From: Ariolimax columbianus | Lineage: Eukaryota; Mollusca; Gastropoda; Stylommatophora; Arionidae | NCBI GenBank assembly: GCA_036924085.1 | Contig: JAVGWX010000005.1 | Location: forward strand, 100,211,672 to 100,275,671 | Direction: 5' to 3' | DNA length: 64,000 nucleotides | Part shown: in pieces, positions 56,270 through 64,000 of the stretch | Layout of the letters: the number at the start of each line of letters is the position of its first letter | Numbering within the stretch: position 1 is the first letter of the stretch | Translations under genes and position numbers: made by a program | Notes under the pieces: generated by a model | Seen by the model: the letters and a program-made list of their open reading frames with translations, nothing else | Database searches by the model: none | What the model was told of the DNA's origin: nothing

Positions 56270-57035
56270 ACATATAATCAAGCATACATGCAAACATATA
56301 TCTATGTAGACAGTAATGTAAGCTGAAAAACTGACATACAAACAAATATTGATGGACGCAGACGGACATGTAACAGACAGACCTATAACTTAAAACAGAC
56401 ACACAAAACATAGATGGATACAAACAAACATGTAAACAGACAGTAAGTAAAAAGTAAAGTATCCCATAGCATTATAGTGTGAGGTGTTAGCGATCTCACA
56501 TTTCAAAGGCTCGGCTATATGAGGGCGGTAGCCATCTCCTCTCCCTCGCCGCTTTTACGTCCATGACTGAACCGGTACCCATTTAAGGCTGGATCGACCC
56601 GGGAGCCATTACGGTCTGAAAAAAACATTACCGCCTCAACTGGGGAATGAACCCAGGACCACTCAGATGCGAAGCCAGACAGACAGACATACCTATAATT
56701 AAAAACAAACACATCAACAGAGATGGACACAAACAGACATGCAGATAGACAGACACATACCTGAAAACAGACACACAAAACAGAGATGGATACATACATA
56801 TATACAGACAGACAGACAGACCTATAACTGAAAATATACATACGAACAACAAGATGGATACAGACAGACTTGTAGACAAGCATACGTGTAGACAGACATA
56901 CATACAGACATACATAAATATATACTGAAAACTAGCCTTATAAACAGAGGTGTAGACAGACATCCATATATATAGACAGACATGTAAGCTGACTAACAGA
57001 CATGCAGTCAGATAGACATGCACGGTAATGTTGGT
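56270..57035. repeat. irregular CAGA/CATA-rich tandem sequence
   Basis: Loose ~45-bp units with ACAGACAGACATAC, AACTGAAAACAGACACACAA and GATGGATACA. They run at 56270-56440 and 56680-57030, with a distinct insert at 56445-56680. Confidence 0.75.
56445..56680 (-). mobile_element. possible tRNA-derived SINE
   Basis: The reverse complement contains CCTGGGTTCATTCCCCAG (B-box-like) near 56650. A second GGGTCGATCCAG lies near 56595. It interrupts the CAGA-rich sequence on both sides, as an insertion would. No clear A-box or tail was assigned. Confidence 0.4.
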
Positions 57036-57109
57036 ATTACTGAACGCCCACAAGAAGCACGTTTCCTCTTTTGTACGCCCTAAATTGCAGTAGTTTCCTT
57101 ACATTCCGA

Positions 57110-57965
57110 GCGTGCTGATAAAAGTGCACCGGGGTCCTGCATGCGGTTGTGCTATGCTTGACTTCTTCTGCGTGTCGCTGACTACTACGAGGAACACATC
57201 GATACCCACCCAATTAGCCAGACTGCCATGAAACAGTCTGTTTCCATGGAAAACTGCAGTGTGTGTGTGTGTGCGAGAGAGAGACAGAGAGAGCGGGGGA
57301 GGGTTGGGGGGGGGGGGGTAGAGGGAGAGGAATCGTTGGTCAGTATGTTCACCTGACCCTGACTAACATTGTCTGATTAGTATATTTTGCCTGATCCTGA
57401 CTAACATTGTCTGATCAGCATATTTTGCTTGACCCTGAATAACATTGTCTGATCAGCACATTTTGCCTGACCCTGACTACCGTTGTCTGATCAGGAAAAT
57501 TTGCCTGACCCTGACTACCGTTGTCTGATCAGTAAATTTTGCCTGACTCTGACTGCCGTTGTCTGATCAGTAAATTGTGCCTGACCCTGACTAACATAGT
57601 CTGATCAGTATATTTTGCCTGACCCAGACTAACATTGTCTGATCAGCATATTTTGCCTGACCCTGACTAACATTGTCTGATCAGCATATTTTGCCTGACC
57701 CTGACTAACATTGTCTGATCAGTATATTTTGCCTGACCCTGACTAACATTGTCTGATCAATATATTTTGCGTGACCCTGACTAACATTGTCTGATCAGCA
57801 TATTTTGCCTGATCCTTACTAACATTTTCCGATCAGTAAATTTTGCCTGACCCTGACTAACATTGTCTGATCAATATATTTTGCGTGACCCTGACTAACA
57901 TTGTCTGATCAGCATATTTTGCCTGACCCTGACTAACATTTTCCGATCAGTAAATTTTGCCTGAC
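57110..57965 (-). mobile_element. dispersed composite element, copy 8
   Basis: The reverse complement of 57160-57230 reads GGTGGGTATCGATGTGTTCC, then TCGTAGTAGTCAGCGACACG, the body matching 36600-36660. A TG/GA/G-run microsatellite (57257-57330) and then the 38-bp array follow. The array lies at higher coordinates, as expected for minus orientation. Confidence 0.55.
57335..57965 (-). repeat. 38-bp minisatellite, about 16 copies
   Basis: Units CCCTGACTAACATTGTCTGA plus TCAGCATATTTTGCCTGA (38 bp; CCCTGACTAA at 57661 and 57699). This is the reverse complement of the 37-bp family at 450-1008, 56 kb away. Confidence 0.96.
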
Positions 57966-57993
57966 CAGATGTTAGTCTCCTCTCGCCAGACGT

Positions 57994-58880
57994 TCAAGTA
58001 GACATGCAGACATACACATACACACCTACATGTGTAGACATGCAGACATACACATACACACCTAGATGTGTAGACATGCAGACATACACATACACACCTA
58101 GATGTGTAGACATGCAGACATACACATACACACCTAGATGTGTAGACATGCAGACATACACATACACACCTAGATGTGTAGACATGCAGACATACACATA
58201 CACACCTAGATGTGTAGACATGCAGACATACACATACACACCTAGATGTGTAGACATGCAGACATACACATACACACCTAGATGTGTAGACATGCAGACA
58301 TACACATACACACCTAGATGTGTAGACATGCAGACATACACATACACACCTAGATGTGTAGACATACAGACATACACATACACACCTAGATGTGTAGACA
58401 TGCAGACATACACATACACACCTAGATGTGTAGACATACAGACATACACATACACACCTAGATGTGTAGACATGCAGACATACACATACACACCTAGATG
58501 TGTAGACATGCAGACATACACATACACACCTAGATGTGTAGACATACAGACATACACATACACACCTAGATGTGTAGACATGCAGACATACACATACACA
58601 CCTAGATGTGTAGACATGCAGACATACACATACACACCTAGATGTGTAGACATACAGACATACACATACACACCTAGATGTGTAGACATGCAGACATACA
58701 CATACACACCTAGATGTGTAGACATGCAGACATACACATACACACCTAGATGTGTAGACATACAGACATACACATACACACCTAGATGTGTAGACATGCA
58801 GACATACACATACACACCTAGATGTGTAGACATGCAGACATACACATACACACCTAGATGTGTAGACATGCAGATAGAGA
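57994..58880 (+). repeat. 36-bp minisatellite, about 24 copies
   Basis: Units TGTGTAGACATGCAGACATA plus CACATACACACCTAGA, almost identical, with GACATG/GACATA variants in regular alternation. The 36-bp period keeps frames open for about 300 residues on both strands; these are not genes. Confidence 0.97.
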
Positions 58881-58919
58881 TGCTGACGTGTAGGCATATA
58901 TTCGCTGAATAAGAGGAAA

Positions 58920-59265
58920 TTTAAGTATACATACACATAGACATGCATACATACAGACATACATTCATGTGAACATACAGACATGTATGTAGATAAACAA
59001 ATGCACTTGTAGACAAGCAGACATACATACAGACACACATATAGCCAAGTAGATATACAGTCAGACATAAAGACATACAAATTTCTACGAAGAAAAACAA
59101 ACAGAAAGCCATCTAGATATATGTGCATATATGTAGATATACATACATATAGACAGATACTCACGTAGATATACATATAGACATATAGACACACTGACAA
59201 ATACAGTACAAATATTACATTTGTGATACATGCGTTAGAATGGCAGACACACACAAACAGATAGA
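58920..59265. repeat. irregular CATA/CAGA-rich sequence
   Basis: Loose ACATACAGACAT and AGATATACATA units, probably decayed relatives of the neighbouring arrays. Confidence 0.7.
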
Positions 59266-59965
59266 CATACTTAAGGGCGGACATCTAATACAGACAAACA
59301 CAAACAGACAGACATACATGAGGGCAGACATCTAATACAGACACACACAAACAGACAGACATAAATACGGGCATACATCTGATATAGACAAACACAAACA
59401 GACATACATACATAAGGGCAGACATCTAATACAGACACACACAAACAGATAGACATAATTAAGGGCAGATATCGAATACAGACGCACACAAATAGACAGA
59501 CACACATAGGGGCAGATATCTAATACAGACACACAAACAGACAGACATACATAAGGGCAGACATCTAATACAGACACACACAAACAGATAGACATACATA
59601 AGGGCAGACATCTGATATAGACAAACACAAACAGACAGACATACATAAGGGCAGACATCTAATACAGACACACACAAACATATGGACATACAAAAGGGCA
59701 GACATCTAATACAGACACACACAAACAGATAGCCATACTTAAGGGCAGACATCTAATACAGACACACACAAACAGATATACATACTTAAGGGCAGCCATC
59801 TAATACAGACAAATAGATTGACATATATACAGGCAAACATCTAATACATATAGACATACATAAACGCAGACATCTAATGCAAAAAAACAAAACGATAGAC
59901 ATACATACATGCAGACAAATACAACAGATATTCACACATAAGGGCAGACATCTAATACAGACATA
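59266..59965 (+). repeat. 47-bp minisatellite, about 14 copies
   Basis: Units GGGCAGACATCTAATACAGA plus CACACACAAACAGATAGACA plus TACATAA. GGGCA anchors at 59322, 59369, 59416 and 59463 give exactly 47 bp; the right end is degenerate. Confidence 0.94.
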
Positions 59966-60335
59966 CAACCGAAATGGCGCAAGCACAGACGGTTAACAGC
60001 ATTGCTTTCTGTTGAATTAATCAACTTGTTAGTTAGTATATCAGTAGGAAAGCGGTTAGAGCGCTGACGTTTTACAATAACTGTTTAGAGTTCAATTAGC
60101 CGTCTCGAAATGTTAGGTTGACGCAGCTGTAAACGGTTACATGGCTTACTATTAGGGAAGGAAAGACAACAATGAAGGTCAAGTTGTCACACTACATTTT
60201 ATATAATCTCTGACAGCTTTACCTTTCCGTATTTGCATTCCTGAGATGTTTTACAGAAGAGGGCTGGGGTGGGATGGAGCGGGACAGGCTTCCGTACACC
60301 CAATATGTACACATGATGACAAAAATACGACAACT
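59966..60335 (+). other. spacer with a weak tRNA-like stretch
   Basis: GGAAAGCGGTTAGAGCGCTG at about 60049 resembles an A-box region and GTTTAGAGTTCAATTAGC a weak B-box. Probably a decayed SINE head. No gene recognised. Confidence 0.35.
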
Positions 60336-60515
60336 GACTGTAACCTTCCAAGCATGTTGTATAATACGACAATAGAGTATTTTGCATGAGACTAGCAGCC
60401 TCATTATGCAAATCCATTGCTATTGAAGCCACTACTGTAAATATTCCTATAATAGGTTCCTGTCAAAGCTGTCAACTATAGTGGTGGCCTTACACTTCGC
60501 GTGGAACGAAACGAT
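60336..60515 (+). mobile_element. dispersed ~130-bp element, second copy
   Basis: AACCTTCCAAGCAT, GAGACTAGCAGCCTCATTAT, CCACTACTGTAAAT and TATAGTGGTGGCCTTACA follow the same order as 52336-52535. No array of the usual family lies next to it, so this part can occur alone. Confidence 0.6.
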
Positions 60516-61139
60516 ATATTAATAAGTCAATCATTTAGTCAATAAATCATTCAATAGGCTTCACCAAATCAATCTTTAAGGTGCGTATGACATCACATGT
60601 TAAAAAATCCCTCAATGCAGTAGCAGCACGTCGGCTTGAACTTGGCCCCTAACCTTCGCCATGTCATCTCTATTTATATGGACTGGTCACCAACTGTTTA
60701 CCCATGAAATTGTCGACTGTTTGCTAGCTCAATGGTCGCCTCGTTACGTCTATTGACTGCGGTGAGCCGGACAAGTGATAGGGCCAGGTACCGCGTTTTT
60801 TAAGCTTCCAAGTCGGAGTATCAAGAGGTCTACAAGATAACAAACCCAAGTGCAATGTGCTCCAATTGAAGGCAGACACATCCAGCGGAAAGCCATTCAA
60901 TATAAATAACGATTCAGTTATCCCTGATTCGAAAACGGGTATTTTGTCTGACATTTCTCTATGAATCGGACAAATTGACCGCGAAAAATATTGGCTGAAC
61001 CGAATATTCACTGGAAATTAGAAGAGCTATGTATTCACTCGAGCCATCTCTACACCGAAGTGTGGCTACAATGGTTCTCCTAGATAATCTGTCTTTTGGT
61101 TTGATGATGTAATCACGCAGTCCTTACTCTATTTATCTA
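60516..61139. other. no recognised feature
   Basis: No gene or repeat recognised. Confidence 0.35.
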
Positions 61140-61144
61140 TTGAT

Positions 61145-61580
61145 GTTCTCATGTCACTTATACCGTTGTCAAACTCTTGCTGTTTCTCCTGATGTTCTCG
61201 TGTCACTTACACCGTTGTCTAACTCTTGCTGCTTCTTCTCATGTTCTCGTGTCACTTACACCGTTGTCAAACTCTTGCTGTATCTCCTGATGTTCTCATG
61301 TCACTTAAACCGTTGTCTAACTCTTGCTGTATCTCCTGATGTTCTCGTGTCACTTAAACCGTTGTCTAACTCTTGCTGTATCTCCTGATGTTCTCATGTC
61401 ACTTAAACCGTTGTCAAACTCTTGCTGTATCTCCTGATGTTCTCGTGTCACTTAAACCGTTGTCTAACTCTTGCTGTATCTCCTGATGTTCTCGTGTCAC
61501 TTAAACCGTTGTCTAACTCTTGCTGTATCTCCTGATGTTCTCGTGTCACTTAAACCGTTGTCTAACTCTTGATGTACGTA
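61145..61580 (+). repeat. 49-bp minisatellite, about 9 copies
   Basis: Units GATGTTCTCGTGTCACTTAA plus ACCGTTGTCTAACTCTTGCT plus GTATCTCCT; spacing 49 bp at 61321-61370. The left copies have ACACC in place of AAACC. Confidence 0.95.
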
Positions 61581-62239
61581 CCCAGACGTCAACTTGAATA
61601 TATCTTTAAAAAGCATTGATCAGCCCGACACTATGATTATCTCCATAGAACATATCAAGTGATAGTATTGGTTATGGCCATATGTGCTTTCTGTGTTCCT
61701 CGCACGTAGGACCTCTTCGTACCGGATGCTCAGCTTTCATCGAATCAGTACCGCTTCTTAGTTTGTTGAACAGATGGTTTCTCAGGTTGTTGTATCCTGT
61801 GCTGAGTCTAAAGATTATTACCTACACATCTCTGATGAGCTGGTAATATGCAACATGTTGATATTGACCAACGTGCGCTGCTTTCCATTTGTTCATGTAT
61901 CTCATCATCATCAGGTGTTCCGCCAGTTGGCGATCATGATCGTCCACCCATTTCTATCATGTGTGTGGTTTATCAACTCTGGTGTTGGTCATCGCCCATG
62001 CCCTTCTCTCAGGCTGTTCAACATCTTTTCTCTCGGTCTTCATCTCTCCCTTTTGTTACTGCTATCTTTCTCGTTGTAAGGACGTGCTCCAAGTCCTCTC
62101 TTCTCATTACATGCTAAAAAAAGGATGATAGTCTTGTTCTAATTCTTGCAATAAGTTGTCTTTGTGTTTATGCCTCTTTGTGTTTATGCCTCCTGTAGTA
62201 CTGTATCATTAGTGTTTTTTGCAGTCCATGGGATCCGCA
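61581..62239. other. no recognised feature
   Basis: No gene or repeat recognised. Confidence 0.35.
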
Positions 62240-62885
62240 GCATTCATCTGTAAAATCATATCTCAGTTGCTTCCAAAGATCTAAGCGCTTGCTTGCTAAT
62301 TGTCCACGATTCACTGCCAAATGTCAGTACTGGTTCCACGTAGAATCCAAGGACTCCCTTTCTCAGTTCCAGCGACAAGGTTTATTTTTGCGCAATATTC
62401 CTTTAATGTTCTGGAAGCCTGATTCTGAATTTTATTTCGTAATTGCATCTTCCGTCTAATATTACATCTAGACCTGATAAATTTCTTGGCCTCTTCATAA
62501 GTTATACCTATATCAGGTTGAGGTTTCTTTCCACCGTCTCTTGACAGTCTATTTTCGTTGCCAAAAATATAGCAATGAGATGGAATGCACCGTCTAACAA
62601 TTATCTTGTACAGGAAACATAATATATAGAGTATCACTCTTAGTTTCTTTAGGTCTGCATTTCTTTGTTTCCTAGCTCGGCAACAACTGACAATGCGTCT
62701 GTGAAGCGTACCACTTTTTACTCCGTGTTTTAACTGTCTTTAGAACTCTTGCTGTAGTTTTCAGGGCATTATCCTGGATTCTGAAGCTACCTGCCAATGT
62801 TCCTGTTGTCACTGACAGCTCTGTTTGTGTTCTGTTTTTAAGCTAGGAAAAATGTAATTCCCTGTTGCATTTGTTGCTGATCTGG
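62240..62885 (-). pseudogene. RNase H fragment of a LINE
   Basis: Down the minus strand, with shifts: TELSVTTGTLAGSFRI near 62830, then RARKQRNADLKKLRVILYIL, IPSHCYIFGNENRLSRDGGK and PQPDIGITYEEAKKFIRSRC at 62670-62460. The PSHC.I.GNE.AD.LA.EGG block is the C-terminal part of the LINE RNase H domain and closely resembles PSHCNIQGNEEADRLA of the intact copy at 52834-55209. The lower part (62450-62320) is not assigned. Confidence 0.7.
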
Positions 62886-63060
62886 CTGTACATACCTTGT
62901 GCCCAGCTGCTGCTTACGTAGTGTTTCTTTCTTGTTTGTTTTACAGCTATGACTTTTCTTTCTGGTTCTGTCCGGCTGTTTTTCTGTTCACAATGCAAGG
63001 GATGTTTTTATATCAGCTCCGGAAAGTGCTGTTTTCTCCAGGATGGGAGCAAGTGTAGTT
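62886..63060. other. no recognised feature
   Basis: Spacer between two LINE fragments; nothing recognised. Confidence 0.3.
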
Positions 63061-64000
63061 AATTAGTTTTCTTTTCTCTTGTAACATTAAACGACGTAGG
63101 GAGGTCAAATCGTCTGTCCTGCGCCAAGTGCATTGCGTCGGTCAATGTGAGCCCGTGTCGCTGAACAATCACTTTAATGTCATTTATCCACCTGCCATAT
63201 ATCCAGATCTACCAGCGCTGTATCCATCATTGGAAGTTGATAAGTATGCATTCTCATGAGATGACCAAACCAACTTATTTTCTTCCTGAAGATGTATTAT
63301 GCACAAGACATAGTGCCGACCATAGTACAAATGTCGTCGTTCCGCATTCTGTCTTCCCCGGTAACACCGATGACCTTCCTAAAACACTTCATTTCACACG
63401 TCGAAATTCAGCTCTCACGCGCCCTAGATAGAGGCCATATTTGACAACAGCAGCACAAAGTCGACATAAATATACTGTTTATCGATGTTGCTTTGTTGCC
63501 AAACTAATACTCGGGTGCCAAAACAGAGGTGACAGCTGATAAGTTACAGCATATGCTTTTTGACACCTAGTCTCAATTTTCCTGTCGATGCTGTCAAATA
63601 ATACTGCCCAAACACTTGAACTCATGGGCCTGTTGAAGTGCAATATTTTTGTACACTTATGTTGAGTGGTTCAGCTGCTCTACTGATCCTCAAAGTTTCC
63701 GTTGTCTTTTGGTTTTTTTGTGTGCATATTGTATTTTGCACAGCTAGTCATATTATTTTGCAGTTTATTTTCATCGTCGTACACCAGACACTGATCATCT
63801 GCAAGAAGTAATTCGTATATTGGTTTCTGTTCTGCTTCAGATGTCTCAATGTGACTGATCTCTTGTGCGATTTTGTCCATGTAGATGTTAAACAGCTGAG
63901 GGGAATGCACATACCCCTGTCTCACACCGGTAGTGAATTCAAAATCATCTGTGACACCATCAGTCGTTCTGATGACGTTTATACTCGAAAGATACAGTGC
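63061..64000 (-). pseudogene. LINE RT fragment, palm to C-terminus, cut by window end
   Basis: The minus strand from the right edge encodes MRQGYVHSPQLFNIYMDKIA (motif B, normally GVRQG..LSP.LF..YMD), then KPIYELLLADDQCLVYDDEN (motif C as LADD) and NNMTSCAKYNMH at 63925-63680. Further down, shifted pieces (RCYRGRQNAERRHLYY, VWSSHENAY, TDDLTSLRRL) fit the thumb and C-terminal region to about 63070. It is a different family from the RTE-like and RNase H-bearing copies. Upstream parts lie beyond 64000. Confidence 0.7.

Noticed and set aside
57947..59284. Long open frames on both strands (about 300 to 445 residues)
   Set aside because: They come from a 36-bp repeat whose length is divisible by three. 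The products are pure repeats with no domain, open on both strands.

Overview
The window looks like non-coding, repeat-laden DNA of an invertebrate animal. A marine lophotrochozoan, most likely a mollusc, is the best guess. That guess is inference: it rests on a Shaw-type potassium channel with a very long intron, on many families of non-LTR retrotransposons, and on about thirty minisatellite arrays. No bacterial, organellar or viral gene organisation is seen, and no rRNA gene, intact tRNA gene or promoter could be supported.

The only host gene I can support is a voltage-gated K+ channel of the Shaw/Kv3 (KCNC) family on the minus strand. One exon (49141-49656, coding part) holds the start codon and the T1 tetramerisation domain with its zinc motif. 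A second exon (26039-26963) holds S1 to S6, the TVGYGD filter and the proximal C-terminal tail. The two are joined in phase 0 across an intron of about 22.2 kb. The second exon ends at a phase-1 donor, so one or more short C-terminal exons lie below 26039 or outside the window; I could not identify them.

Layout. 1-1400: 42-bp and 37-bp minisatellites and the body of a dispersed element. 3320-6540: a 5'-truncated LINE and a mariner copy carrying a nested RTE-like LINE piece. 8165-10750: a dead hAT transposase and a short mariner-derived MITE. 12560-17690: minisatellites and a LINE that has grown two tandem arrays from its own coding sequence. 18400-23500: CA-rich DNA and a pile of nested RNase H-bearing LINEs. 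23560-26000: another dispersed-element copy. 26039-49656: the channel exons and their intron, which is filled with arrays, LINE pieces and a 6-kb satellite of 86-bp units that abuts the splice donor. 49700-52540: more arrays. 52820-55248: a young 5'-truncated LINE with an open 791-residue frame and a perfect 13-bp target-site duplication. 55260-64000: a polypurine tract, several arrays and further LINE fragments.

Three patterns stand out. First, the 86-bp satellite in the channel intron carries in the sense direction a 5'-splice-site-like motif and an AATAAA hexamer in many units, next to the real donor. Second, a composite dispersed unit (a 37-42-bp array followed by a conserved body) occurs about eight times in both orientations and may be an undescribed mobile element. 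Third, several arrays clearly arose by local amplification inside transposon coding sequence.
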